Program-made: the position numbers and the translations under genes
Shown here: piece after piece, positions 17,865-26,944 of the stretch
How positions within the stretch are numbered: position 1 is the first letter of the stretch
How the letters are laid out: each line of letters begins with the position of its first letter
Assembly: GCF_947487805.1 (NCBI RefSeq)
Contig: NZ_CANKXW010000004.1
Location: 124,001-188,000, forward strand
Length of the DNA: 64,000 bases
Origin: an uncultured Tateyamaria sp.
Lineage (GTDB): Bacteria; Pseudomonadota; Alphaproteobacteria; Rhodobacterales; Rhodobacteraceae
Direction of reading: 5' to 3'
The notes under the pieces: generated by a model
The model's database searches: none
Seen by the model: the letters and a program-made list of their open reading frames with translations, nothing else
What the model was told of the DNA's origin: nothing

Positions 17865-18326
17865 ATGGATTTTGGAACTCTTTTGAAGCCAGAGGCGGTC
17901 AAGGTGACTTCTGCCTCGTCCAAGAAACGGCTGTTGCACGAGATCGGCGATCTCGTGCAGACCGCCTATGACGTGCACGCCGGTCTGGTGGTCGAGGCGC
18001 TGTTGGCGCGCGAAGCGTTGGGACCAACCGGCGTCGGACATGGTGTCGCCCTGCCCCACGCGCGTCTCGATGGGATCGACCGCGTCATGGGCGCGTTTGT
18101 CCTGCTTGATCGCCCTATCGATTTTGATTCCGTTGATCGCCAGCCCGTCGACGTTGCGTTCGCCCTGTTTGCGCCCGAAGAGGCGGGCGTTGAGCACCTC
18201 AAGGCATTGGCGCTGGTGTCACGGACGCTTCGCGATACGTCCATCTGCACCAAGCTGCGCGCGAACCCGGACGCATCGACCCTGTTTGCGATTTTGAACG
18301 AATCGAAACCGGCTCAGGCCGCCTGA
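17865..18326 (+). CDS. ptsN: PTS-Ntr enzyme IIA
   Basis: Regulatory EIIA of the nitrogen PTS (153 residues); it takes phosphate from NPr and influences nitrogen, potassium and stress responses. The phosphorylated residue is H65 in VALPHARLDG. The family landmarks GVGHGVALPH and the C-terminal LRANPDASTLFAIL are present. It follows hpf as in many proteobacteria. It converges with the sulfotransferase gene, with only 10 nt between the stops. Confidence 0.92.
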   Translation: MDFGTLLKPEAVKVTSASSKKRLLHEIGDLVQTAYDVHAGLVVEALLAREALGPTGVGHGVALPHARLDGIDRVMGAFVLLDRPIDFDSVDRQPVDVAFALFAPEEAGVEHLKALALVSRTLRDTSICTKLRANPDASTLFAILNESKPAQAA

Positions 18327-18336
18327 ACCAGCGGCG

Positions 18337-19755
18337 TCACGACGGCTGCCAATCCTCAAATCCGAACATCAAATAGTCGCGCGCATAGGCGGCGCGGCAC
18401 AGTTTTTCGATTTCCGCGTCATAGATATCGATCAGTTGAAACGGCACATCGGTTTGGCGGTCAGACAAGGTTGGCGGCGCGTCGATCCCGACGGTTGCGG
18501 CCAGTTCGGCCAGTTCATGCGTCACTGTCCCTTGCCGCATCAGGCGATCTGGTAGAACAAATTCGGCAAACCCTTCGACGATTTTGGCCTGGCTGGCCCA
18601 ATCCGGATCGACGCGGATACCCGTCTGGCCCGCAAGATTCGCCTTGAGAAAGTCGAGGAACGCGGCAAATGCCGCGCGATGCGCAACCTTGTCAAAGTCG
18701 CCGTCCGCCGGATCCTGCGGCAGTGGCAAACTGTATCGCTTGGTCAGCGTGGTGCGGATCCCGCCATAGGATCCGGCGCCGATATTAAGAATGCGGTGGC
18801 AGAAAACGGCATGCGCCCGTTCCAGCGGATGACGCAATACAGAAAAACTGCGATGTCCCGAATGTGTCCGCATCCAGTCGCGCAGATCGTTCTGGGACAT
18901 TTTGGTCGCCGCATCCGCACCGTCCAGCGCACGCATCCAATCCAGAATCGGATCCGACGGACCGCCACGCACCGGCAGGTACAGCAAAGGCGCGGTTGAA
19001 CTCGCATGATAGGTCGGGACGGCCGCGCCGCGGCGGGGCTCAAAATTTGGCGTACGGGTCAGGTTGAACGTATCCAGACCGGACAAAGCATCCGTCATCT
19101 GTGAAAAATTGCTGACCTTGTCTGACAGCGCGCTGGGGTTCTGCACCTTGAGGCTCTTGTCCAGGGCATCAAGGCGGGCATCAATGCCCAGCCATGCGGC
19201 CAGCCCGTTCATGACATCAAGGCTTTGCAGATCCTCGTAAGCCACATAGAATGCCGTCTGCCCAGTGCATTGAAGCCGGTTCAGCAAGGTCACCTGAAAC
19301 GATTGAAGCGCCGCAAGATGGGCCGCGAACTCTTCCGCCTCGAACTCGGCTTTGCCGTCTTTGCGCGCCTTTGAATCCGTCAACTTCCACTGCCCTGTCG
19401 CCTGCGCGATTTTCCAGGACACATAGCTGTCGACCGGGTTCCGCGTCAGAACGATCTTGGCGCATTTGGGATCATCCATCACGCGGTCAAAAATCCGTGG
19501 ATCATGGTCGTGGAAATAGCGAAATCCGTTCAGACCCGGCGCTTTCTTCACCTCGCGCAGCAATCGCTTGGGATCATCATCGCGAGCCGCCTGTGCAATG
19601 CCAAGGATCTCGTCGCGGTTTGGATATCCGATGAAATGCGGATTGAACGCCTCGCCATGACACGCCAATCCGTCGAATGCGTTCAGGTTGGATTCAAGAA
19701 AGTTGGAGCCGGTGCGCATTTCTGCAAACACAACAAAGTAGTCGAATTGAGCCAT
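18337..19755 (-). CDS. sulfotransferase family protein (NodH/Stf0-like) with extended C-terminal half
   Basis: Predicted PAPS-dependent sulfotransferase of 472 residues. The N-terminal half has the 5'-phosphosulfate loop EMRTGSNFLESNLN, followed by HGEAFNP, and the 3'-phosphate motif LTRNPVDSYVSWKIA with ATGQW, as in Stf0/NodH relatives. The C-terminal half contains a second motif of sulfotransferase 3'-phosphate type, SVLRHPLERAHAVFCHRIL, but I see no second P-loop. It may be a fused, degenerate copy or an acceptor-binding module. It is the last gene of a minus-strand glycosyltransferase run, 6 nt after the GT14 gene. The substrate is probably a surface glycan, by context. Confidence 0.8.
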   Translation of the reverse strand: MAQFDYFVVFAEMRTGSNFLESNLNAFDGLACHGEAFNPHFIGYPNRDEILGIAQAARDDDPKRLLREVKKAPGLNGFRYFHDHDPRIFDRVMDDPKCAKIVLTRNPVDSYVSWKIAQATGQWKLTDSKARKDGKAEFEAEEFAAHLAALQSFQVTLLNRLQCTGQTAFYVAYEDLQSLDVMNGLAAWLGIDARLDALDKSLKVQNPSALSDKVSNFSQMTDALSGLDTFNLTRTPNFEPRRGAAVPTYHASSTAPLLYLPVRGGPSDPILDWMRALDGADAATKMSQNDLRDWMRTHSGHRSFSVLRHPLERAHAVFCHRILNIGAGSYGGIRTTLTKRYSLPLPQDPADGDFDKVAHRAAFAAFLDFLKANLAGQTGIRVDPDWASQAKIVEGFAEFVLPDRLMRQGTVTHELAELAATVGIDAPPTLSDRQTDVPFQLIDIYDAEIEKLCRAAYARDYLMFGFEDWQPS

Positions 19756-19761
19756 GTTGGT

Positions 19762-21459
19762 TTACCGCACCAGATAGGGTTTTCGAGGACGATCCTGCAT
19801 CGGTTCGGGGCCCAGTGCCACGGGGAAATCGCCCATCAGATATGGATGCATCCCCTGATTCTTCAGATTTTGCAGGAATTGGCCAAAGCCTGTCAGATCG
19901 ACCATCTTGGGCACCTCGGAGAGCCTGCGCGCCTGCGTCTGGCCAATCTCGTCCAGTATACCCTGCAAAGGCTCCATAGGTGCTTCGATGAACTCGGCCA
20001 TGGTCCAGATGCGGATGCGTGCCTTGACATAGGGCGACCGCAGCACGTCCAGATGATCGCTTTCGATCTTTTGCAACTGCGCGGCCAGCTTGCGGATATC
20101 GAGGAAATTCATGTTGGACCGGAACAGCGGAACGGCCCATGCACCGGAGATGACCGACACCTGCGCATTCGGGTCCTTGGCGACGCGCCAATTGATCGAC
20201 TGATTGTCCTCGGGTCCGAACTGGAAACATTGCCGTTCACCGCGTGTGTTCCAGATCAGGTTGGTGAGAAACGCATTTGCGTTATAGTCCCTTGCCTTGG
20301 CGCTGTTGCTGAGGGCACCGTTCAGCGTTGCCTGACCTTCGGCAAATTCTACCAGATCGGGGTGAAAGAGGTGACCGTGCACCCGTGCGCCGGTAGCCTT
20401 GGACAGCCACGGTTCGAAATTTTCGAAAATCTCGGTAAAGCCCTGAAAGACCGAATAGGGTGCTGCGGTCACGCCGTTTTCCCAGTCTTCGTTCGGGAAA
20501 CGGCTTTGCATATAAAGACCAGGACGCCCGCGCGTCCGACGCTCAACTGCCTTGGCAAAGATGCGGTCGATCTTGCCCGGGTTGGGTTCGGTCCGCTTCA
20601 TCGCACCGGCGGGATCGGTCAGAAACGCGTCATACAAGCGGTTCGCATGGGGCCAGATTTTCCGCGCGACAAAGCAGTCGGATCGCCGCAAAAGCTGGAG
20701 GTGGTCATCGTAGAAGATGTGTGGTTTGCCCTGAAAGTCGAACTTGGACAGTGTCAGCGACCGGCTTTCGATATTGGTGGAATACTGTCGCGCCAGCGTT
20801 TGGAAATAGCTTTCGTCCGGGATCCAGACATGGCGAAAATAGCTGTCGTATTCCTTGCGGTCCGGCCCCTGTAAAATGGCTGAGAGTGTCTGCCGCGTCA
20901 GGCACCACCATTGGCTGCCCATATGCGGCACAAGCCCGGCGGGTATCTTGCGCTTGAGCTTGAGGCGTCGTTGCAGTTCGACATATTTGTCGAACAAAAT
21001 GCGCTGGCGCTTCCATGAGAACGGGAATCGCAGCGTGAACCGTTCCTGATCCAATCCGCCCACTGTCCAGGGCACGTCTGCCGTTGTCGCGCTTTCGATA
21101 AAATCCGTGCGCGGCCGTTGTTCGAGGTACTCCACCAGCTCTTCGACCGGGCGCAGGGGCAGGCACGAGCCGGACGCGAGATAGACATGCCGCACGTCGG
21201 AAAATTCGGCCAGCATCATCTCTGATGCTGCCTGGCTGGCCGCGACAATGCCCCAAGTGCCCCATTCGCACCGAAACCGCTTGCAGAACTTGATGGCCGG
21301 AAGGTCGGACAGCGATTTCACAAACGTCGCATAGGTTTTACGCGGAACCGCCACATCCACGTGAATCACAATGGGGCATCCACCCGCCGCCCAGTGCCGC
21401 GCCGCCTGTTCGGCGCGTTCAAAGGCGTTGTGCACCAGCATGACGATACCCACACTCAT
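19762..21459 (-). CDS. beta-1,6-N-acetylglucosaminyltransferase-like protein (GT14) with a large C-terminal domain
   Basis: 565 residues. The N-terminal 270 match the core-2/I-branching (GT14) pattern: VGIVMLVHNAFERA, VIHVDVAVPRKTY, a CEWGTWGIVAAS segment, YLASGSCLPLRP, and a GSQWWCLTR and DESYFQTL pair near the acceptor site. The remaining 290 residues form a second domain that I associate, from memory only, with a family limited to Rhodobacterales (DUF5927/5928 type). It holds EDWENGVT, a FQGFTEIFENFEPWL stretch, and RGERQCFQFG. The ATG overlaps the stop of the preceding glycosyltransferase gene (ATGA). A branching sugar transfer in a surface glycan is likely; donor and acceptor are unknown. 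Confidence 0.78.
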   Translation of the reverse strand: MSVGIVMLVHNAFERAEQAARHWAAGGCPIVIHVDVAVPRKTYATFVKSLSDLPAIKFCKRFRCEWGTWGIVAASQAASEMMLAEFSDVRHVYLASGSCLPLRPVEELVEYLEQRPRTDFIESATTADVPWTVGGLDQERFTLRFPFSWKRQRILFDKYVELQRRLKLKRKIPAGLVPHMGSQWWCLTRQTLSAILQGPDRKEYDSYFRHVWIPDESYFQTLARQYSTNIESRSLTLSKFDFQGKPHIFYDDHLQLLRRSDCFVARKIWPHANRLYDAFLTDPAGAMKRTEPNPGKIDRIFAKAVERRTRGRPGLYMQSRFPNEDWENGVTAAPYSVFQGFTEIFENFEPWLSKATGARVHGHLFHPDLVEFAEGQATLNGALSNSAKARDYNANAFLTNLIWNTRGERQCFQFGPEDNQSINWRVAKDPNAQVSVISGAWAVPLFRSNMNFLDIRKLAAQLQKIESDHLDVLRSPYVKARIRIWTMAEFIEAPMEPLQGILDEIGQTQARRLSEVPKMVDLTGFGQFLQNLKNQGMHPYLMGDFPVALGPEPMQDRPRKPYLVR

Positions 21460-22466
21460 GCCCAGTTCCCCTTGGACATGAGGCCGAGAATCTCAAGCTG
21501 GCGCCAGTTGATGTATTTCTCGGACCATTTGCACCACAGGTCAGGGTCGTCGCGCAGGGTTTCGGCATATGCCTTGTATTCCACCGACGCCGCATAGTGT
21601 TGCTTGCGATCCAGCTCTTCGGCGGCCTTGGTGTTGAACGTATCGAGGAACTTGGCGTGCAAGAGCACGCCCGAGGCTTTCTCTCCGCCCCACTCGTCAT
21701 AGACCTGGTTCAGACCACGTGGCAGCAGCATGTGGGTCGAGCTGACATAGGTGTAGCGACGATCCCATTTGACGAGAGGGATCTTGTTCAACGCGGGCGC
21801 CTTTTCGGGTGTTTCAGGGAAAAAGACGCGCGCCCGCGGGCCGCCTTGGATCCAGAGGTTGCCGAAATGGTGGTTCTTGGAAATCGTGTAGTTGCCACTG
21901 TCGAACCAGCTGGCGATTTCCATCGGGTTCTGGCCCGCCTGATAGGGTTGGTCGTCCAGCCGGCCCTTGGGGTACATATCAAGCAGCATGGCCGAAAACG
22001 ATTTGATCGACGACGCATCTAGCCAATCCGTCAGCGCACGCAGGGGCCGTGTATCGCAAAACGGATAGACCAGAAATTCGTCCGGATCGACGACAAGGTT
22101 CCAGTGCCCATGGCCGTATTTCATTTGCAGCCAGTTCAGCCAATCCACCCCGAAACGGGACCGCTTGTAGCTGCCGGATGTGCTCCAGACCGAAACATCG
22201 GGCTGCGCGGCGAGGTAGTCCACTGATCCATCGGTGCTGTCATTGTCCACGATCAGGAAATGATTGATTCCCATCTCGCGGTAGTATTCGAGGAAATAGG
22301 GAAGGCGGATCGCCTCGTTCCGCTGCGTGGAGAAGCACAGTAGGTCATTGGGCCGGATCTGGCTGGTGCGGTTGGTCACACGCTGCAACTCGCGACGCTT
22401 GCGCACCGCACGAATGCGCCATCGCTTGCGCTGAAGCCTCAGCCGATATGACTGCCAAGCGCCCAC
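21456..22466 (-). CDS. glycosyltransferase family 2-type protein
   Basis: 336 residues with a GTG start preceded by GGAGAA. Donor-binding pattern HFLIVDNDSTDGSVDYL and a DxD-like VDPDEFLVYP place it in the Glyco_tranf_2_4/GT92-like group. The N-terminus is very basic (RLQRKRWRIRAVRKRRELQ), suggesting membrane surface association. There is no membrane segment. Its stop overlaps the GT14 start, so the two products probably act in sequence. Confidence 0.82.
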   Translation of the reverse strand: MGAWQSYRLRLQRKRWRIRAVRKRRELQRVTNRTSQIRPNDLLCFSTQRNEAIRLPYFLEYYREMGINHFLIVDNDSTDGSVDYLAAQPDVSVWSTSGSYKRSRFGVDWLNWLQMKYGHGHWNLVVDPDEFLVYPFCDTRPLRALTDWLDASSIKSFSAMLLDMYPKGRLDDQPYQAGQNPMEIASWFDSGNYTISKNHHFGNLWIQGGPRARVFFPETPEKAPALNKIPLVKWDRRYTYVSSTHMLLPRGLNQVYDEWGGEKASGVLLHAKFLDTFNTKAAEELDRKQHYAASVEYKAYAETLRDDPDLWCKWSEKYINWRQLEILGLMSKGNWA

Positions 22467-22516
22467 CCGTTCTCCGTTCCTTTACCTGCCGTCATGTCCG
22501 ACCAGCATTGCGCCTA

Positions 22517-23641
22517 TCAGGTCAACCTTAACACAGCCTTGAAATGTGCATCCCATGTCGGGGCCACAAAGGTCGGTTGTTTGGACGCTTGCCGGTCTGC
22601 CTCGGCCAACTCTTTGATCTTGTTGATCCACAGATAACGATCTGAAACGCTTGCGTAAACTGGAATATCGCCCAGCACTTCGCGGAACACTTCGAGATCA
22701 TTCACGATCACGGGTACGCCGCGCGCCGCCGCCTCCACGGCGGGCATGCCGAACCCTTCGGCGTGACTGGGGAACAAAACACCTGAGGCGCGGTCCATCA
22801 ATGCGGCAAGCGCGCCATCGCCAAGCCCCGCGACCTCGTGAATGCGCCCGTCCGAAGGTAGGGCATCCAGCCGGGAAAACACATCCTCGTTCTTCCAACC
22901 GCGCGCACCGGCAATGATCAGATCGGGTGCGCCCTTGCCCATACCCTCCCAAAGATCGAGCAGGAATGCATGGTTCTTGCGCGGCTCGATCGTACCGACG
23001 CACAGGAAAAACGGACGGTTTGTCACCACGTCTTCGGGAATGTCCTGCGGGGTTGCTGTGATCATATCTGTTCCCAAATGCGCAACAATCCCGGCTGGTG
23101 GCGTATCAAGGCGTGCTTCGGTCCGACGCTGTGTGTCGGCAGAGTTGTAGATCACCAGATCCGCACGCGCCCCGACCCGTTCGATCATCGCGGCAAAGGG
23201 TGGGACGGACCCCTCCCGTTGAAATTCGGGATATTCCAGCGGGATAATGTCGTGGACAAAGACAGAAATATGCGCACCCAGCGCGCGGACCGTCCGCATC
23301 ACACGGTCCGTCAGGTTGGAATGACCAACATTCAGATAGGCAAACCCGCGGGGCAGTCTGCGCTGCAACATGCGACCCAGCAAGGCGGGCGGCACCCGGG
23401 CAACTGACACGCGACGCGCCGTCCGCCAGACGCGCAGGCGATGCGCATCCGCAGCGACCCCCGCGGCTGGTCCGCCTAACGAAGGTGCGATGGCCGCAAC
23501 ACCCGCACTATCTAAAAGGATGTACCCCAACGGCGCTCGGATCAGGGCAAAGACCGGCACCGGTTCATTCTGCAACGCGCGCAAATACGCCCATTCGACG
23601 CGATCCACACCGGTCAATACGCGGCCCGCACGGCGCATCAA
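22517..23641 (-). CDS. glycosyltransferase family 4 protein (start uncertain)
   Basis: GT-B glycosyltransferase. The C-terminal donor site shows FFLCVGTIEPRKNH, LIIAGARGW and the E-x7-E pattern SHAEGFGMPAVEAAARG. The first standard start codons are TTG at 23641 and ATG at 23638, giving about 374 residues. Sense continues upstream in frame with PARLLDLTRL, which looks like a normal N-terminus of this family and would overlap the end of galE. No ATG, GTG or TTG lies there. An ATC at 23701, preceded by GGAGATGG, is a conceivable start. The gene follows galE directly. Confidence 0.8.
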   Translation of the reverse strand: MMRRAGRVLTGVDRVEWAYLRALQNEPVPVFALIRAPLGYILLDSAGVAAIAPSLGGPAAGVAADAHRLRVWRTARRVSVARVPPALLGRMLQRRLPRGFAYLNVGHSNLTDRVMRTVRALGAHISVFVHDIIPLEYPEFQREGSVPPFAAMIERVGARADLVIYNSADTQRRTEARLDTPPAGIVAHLGTDMITATPQDIPEDVVTNRPFFLCVGTIEPRKNHAFLLDLWEGMGKGAPDLIIAGARGWKNEDVFSRLDALPSDGRIHEVAGLGDGALAALMDRASGVLFPSHAEGFGMPAVEAAARGVPVIVNDLEVFREVLGDIPVYASVSDRYLWINKIKELAEADRQASKQPTFVAPTWDAHFKAVLRLT

Positions 23642-23675
23642 CCGCGTGAGATCCAGCAGGCGCGCAGGCGGGGGG

Positions 23676-24659
23676 TTATGTGTCGTAGTGACCAGTTTGA
23701 TGCCATCTCCACGCGTCGGTGATCATCGTTTCAAGCGTGGACCGTTTCGGCTGCCAACCCAGTTCGGTTTCAGCGCGCGTCGACCCGGAGACGAGTTTCG
23801 TACAGTCGCCCGGACGACGTGCGCCATCGGTGTAAGGAACGGCCTGATTTGTCACCGCGCGCGAATGATCAATCACCTCGCGGACAGAGAAACCAGATCC
23901 GGTACCCAGATTGAACACCCGACTGCCTTTGCCATCGCGCAGCCACCCGAGGCCAAGCACATGCGCATCGACCAGATCACAGACATGAACATAGTCGCGG
24001 ATACATGTGCCATCCGGTGTGTCATAGTCCGTGCCGTACACGGTCAACGCATCCCGTTTGCCTGCAATCGCGTCCAGCATCAGCGGGATAAGATGTGTCT
24101 CGGGTTGGTGGAATTCACCAACCTCGCCATCCGGATCGGCACCCGCTACGTTGAAGTAGCGAAAGATCACATGGCGCAGCCCATAAGCCGCTTCGAAATC
24201 GACCAGCACATCTTCGATTGCGCGCTTGGAGGCACCATAGGCGTTGATGGGCAGCTGCACGCTGTTTTCATCCAACACGACATTGTCCTGATCGCCATAG
24301 GTCGCGCAGGTGGATGAGAAAACAAAATCCAGACAGCCAGCGGCCACCGATGCCTCGATCAGGGTCAGGGATCCAAGCACGTTGTTGCGCCAGTATTTAC
24401 CGGGTTCTTTCATGCTTTCGCCCACTTGGCTAAGGGCGGCAAAGTGCATGACGGCGACGGGTTTGTACTGTGCAAAGACCGCGTCCAGCCGGACGCGGTC
24501 CATTAAATCCCCTTGTTCGAAGGGTCCGAATTTCACCGCATCACGCCAACCTGTTTCAAGGTTGTCGTAGGTGACGGGAACATACCCCGCATCGCGGAGC
24601 GCCTTGCAGGCATGCGAGCCGATATAACCCGCACCGCCCGTCACCAATACATGCTTCAC
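23676..24659 (-). CDS. galE: UDP-glucose 4-epimerase
   Basis: Interconverts UDP-glucose and UDP-galactose (327 residues). The Rossmann motif is VTGGAGYIGSH; the catalytic region has FSSTCATYG and the YxxxK motif in NAYGASKRAIE. RYFNVAGADPDGEVGE and RDYVHVCDL are further GalE signatures. It lies 15 nt behind galU, so the pair turns glucose-1-phosphate into UDP-Glc and UDP-Gal for the neighbouring glycosyltransferases. Confidence 0.95.
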   Translation of the reverse strand: MKHVLVTGGAGYIGSHACKALRDAGYVPVTYDNLETGWRDAVKFGPFEQGDLMDRVRLDAVFAQYKPVAVMHFAALSQVGESMKEPGKYWRNNVLGSLTLIEASVAAGCLDFVFSSTCATYGDQDNVVLDENSVQLPINAYGASKRAIEDVLVDFEAAYGLRHVIFRYFNVAGADPDGEVGEFHQPETHLIPLMLDAIAGKRDALTVYGTDYDTPDGTCIRDYVHVCDLVDAHVLGLGWLRDGKGSRVFNLGTGSGFSVREVIDHSRAVTNQAVPYTDGARRPGDCTKLVSGSTRAETELGWQPKRSTLETMITDAWRWHQTGHYDT

Positions 24660-24674
24660 GTCAGATTCTCCGCC

Positions 24675-25568
24675 CTATTCGGCCGCGTTTTCCATACGGA
24701 CCGCGTCGCGGATAAACCCAAGCAGATCTTCGCGCAACTCTTCGCGCGCAAGGCCAAAGGACACGGTCGCCTGCAGGAAGCCTGACTTGGAACCGCAGTC
24801 GAACCGCTGGCCGCGGAACCGGTAGCCGTACACACCGTTGTCGCCACCAATCTCTTGAGCGATAGCATCGGTCAGCTGGATCTCACCGCCAGCGCCGGAC
24901 TTCATCTGGTTCAACGACCGCAGAACATCCGGGTCAAGGATATAGCGACCAATCACGGCAAGGTTGGACGGCGCCTCTTCGGCCTTGGGCTTTTCGACCA
25001 TGCCGCGCACCTTGACCATCTGGCCCATGTCTTCTTCGACATCAAGAACACCGTAGGACGATGCCTGGCTGGCCGGGACTTCCATCGCGGCGACCATGTT
25101 GCCGCCCGTCTGTTCGTATGCCTCGACCATTTGCTGCAAACACGGTTTTTCAGCGGCGATCACGTCATCAGGCAGGATCACGGCAAAGGGTTCATTGCCA
25201 ATCAAGCGGCGCGCGCACCAGACCGCGTGGCCAAGGCCCAGCGCCTTGTGCTGACGGATATAGGCAATCGCACCGCTGTCCATGTTGGTGTCCTTGAGGA
25301 TCGACAGCAGTTGGTCCTTGCCCTTTTTGCGCAATTCCTGCTCAAGCGTGGGGGCATGGTCAAAATAGTCCTCAAGCGCGCCCTTGCCGCGCGAGGTCAC
25401 AAAGATGAATTCCTTGATCCCTGCAGCGCGCGCTTCGTCAATCGCATATTGGATCAACGGCCGGTCGACCAAAGTCATGATTTCCTTAGGGACGGATTTC
25501 GTTGCAGGCAGGAACCGTGTTCCCAGTCCGGCGACCGGAAAGATCGCCTTTGTTACTTTTCTGCGCAT
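24675..25568 (-). CDS. galU: UTP--glucose-1-phosphate uridylyltransferase
   Basis: Makes UDP-glucose from UTP and glucose-1-phosphate (297 residues). It opens with MRRKVTKAIFPVAGLGTRFLPATKS, a pattern continuing through MTLVDRPLIQYAIDEA; FAVILPDDVI and the C-terminal QRFDCGSKSGFLQA complete the identity. I start at 25568 because GAGGATC lies just upstream and five extra residues from 25583 add nothing conserved. It heads the galU-galE-GT4 run. Confidence 0.95.
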   Translation of the reverse strand: MRRKVTKAIFPVAGLGTRFLPATKSVPKEIMTLVDRPLIQYAIDEARAAGIKEFIFVTSRGKGALEDYFDHAPTLEQELRKKGKDQLLSILKDTNMDSGAIAYIRQHKALGLGHAVWCARRLIGNEPFAVILPDDVIAAEKPCLQQMVEAYEQTGGNMVAAMEVPASQASSYGVLDVEEDMGQMVKVRGMVEKPKAEEAPSNLAVIGRYILDPDVLRSLNQMKSGAGGEIQLTDAIAQEIGGDNGVYGYRFRGQRFDCGSKSGFLQATVSFGLAREELREDLLGFIRDAVRMENAAE

Positions 25569-25711
25569 GCGCGTGATCCTCAAACTGATAAATGACCGGC
25601 GATTGTTACGAAGTTACTTGGCTGCCGTGTTGGACCAACCTTTCAACAAAAAGTGTCGAAAGTCCAAAATTAGCTGGGCCATTTCACGTCAATAATCGCC
25701 TTTTTTCCGAC

Positions 25712-26944
25712 TTATTGTCCCAAAAGGCGTTCAGCGCCCATGCGCGTGGCTTCCCGTTCGACACGTTCTGCGAACCCGTAGGGTCGAAAAACGGGGTCAT
25801 CCCGATCCGATCTTCCATAGATGCCACCCCTTTGCTCCCAATACCCGTCCGGATGAAACCGGACATGGTGATAAAGAGCGGTATGTGACATCAGCAACAA
25901 GGTGACAATCTCCCCGTTTTTCACCCTACGGCTGGCTTCAGCGCGCAAGCGACGCGCGCTCCAGATCCGGCCAGCCAAAAGGACGCTGCGCCGTGGCGGT
26001 TCCGCCATCGGTTTGAACGGTGAAATCGGACTGCTGGCCAGCTGCGCGCCGCCTCTTTTGCGCATAAGCCCCTGACTGTATCCTTGGTCAAGACGGCCGA
26101 GCAGGCTGGTCACGTCGCGCGGCAACAGGCGACCACCGACCATATGTTCCAGAACACGCGTGCGCTCGGACATCCGGATGTTGCGCCAGTGTTCGCGCCG
26201 CAGGGATTCGGCCAAATACTTGCGCTGGAACACCGCCCAGCTTGCGCCGATATCGAACAGGTCCCGCGGCACGCGGTCAGGGCGCCTGCGTGCACTGGCC
26301 GCAAACCCATGATGTACCTGCGCCATAGGCACAATGGCCGTGGCATGCCCCGCGCGGGCAAGGCGCAGGTTCAGGTCCGTTTCATCGAGGTAAAAGGCAA
26401 ATCCAGGGTCGAACCCGTCCAGTTCAATCAGCACATCCCGCCGGACAGCCATATTTGTGCCTTCGGTCTTGGTCGCGCGGGCACCACGCGGTTTGAGGAC
26501 AGTGGCGCGTTTCGGGTTCATCTCCATCAGTTCGGTATCGCCAAATTGGTCGACACTGCGCGCCTTCCACTGATACGAGATACCGTTGCGCCCCCGCACA
26601 AACCCACCCATGGCAGCGACGTATGGACGTGATGCAGGGGCGACAAGCTGTGTCAGCCAGCTGGGCTCCGGCACTGCATCGTCGTCGATAAAGGCAACAA
26701 TGTCCCCCGCGGCGTGGCTGATCCCTAGATTGCGCGCCTCGGAGATGTTGGGCCGGTCGAATGGCACCAGTTTGATCGCATCCCCCATCGGGGTGTCTGC
26801 AATTTCCGCTGCGCCCTTTGGGTCTGCGACGACCACGATTTCAAAAGGCGCGTATTGCACCTGAAACAGCCCAGCCAGACACCGGCGCAACGCAGTCGGC
26901 CTGTCGCGGCTCACCACCACAACGCTGACCGCAGGATGGGTCAT
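25712..26944 (-). CDS. glycosyltransferase family 2 protein
   Basis: 410 residues. The GT-A donor domain opens with SVVVVSRDRPTALRRCLAGL and has the metal-binding FIDDDAVPEPSWL. GTNMAVRRDVL and DETDLNLRLARAG are typical of the acceptor-side loop. A basic region of about 130 residues follows the catalytic domain and is not recognised. The start at 26944 uses the ATGA overlap with kdsB; the longer frame upstream runs through kdsB in a different frame and is not credible. Likely acts on a Kdo-containing or related surface glycan, by context only. Confidence 0.82.
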   Translation of the reverse strand: MTHPAVSVVVVSRDRPTALRRCLAGLFQVQYAPFEIVVVADPKGAAEIADTPMGDAIKLVPFDRPNISEARNLGISHAAGDIVAFIDDDAVPEPSWLTQLVAPASRPYVAAMGGFVRGRNGISYQWKARSVDQFGDTELMEMNPKRATVLKPRGARATKTEGTNMAVRRDVLIELDGFDPGFAFYLDETDLNLRLARAGHATAIVPMAQVHHGFAASARRRPDRVPRDLFDIGASWAVFQRKYLAESLRREHWRNIRMSERTRVLEHMVGGRLLPRDVTSLLGRLDQGYSQGLMRKRGGAQLASSPISPFKPMAEPPRRSVLLAGRIWSARRLRAEASRRVKNGEIVTLLLMSHTALYHHVRFHPDGYWEQRGGIYGRSDRDDPVFRPYGFAERVEREATRMGAERLLGQ

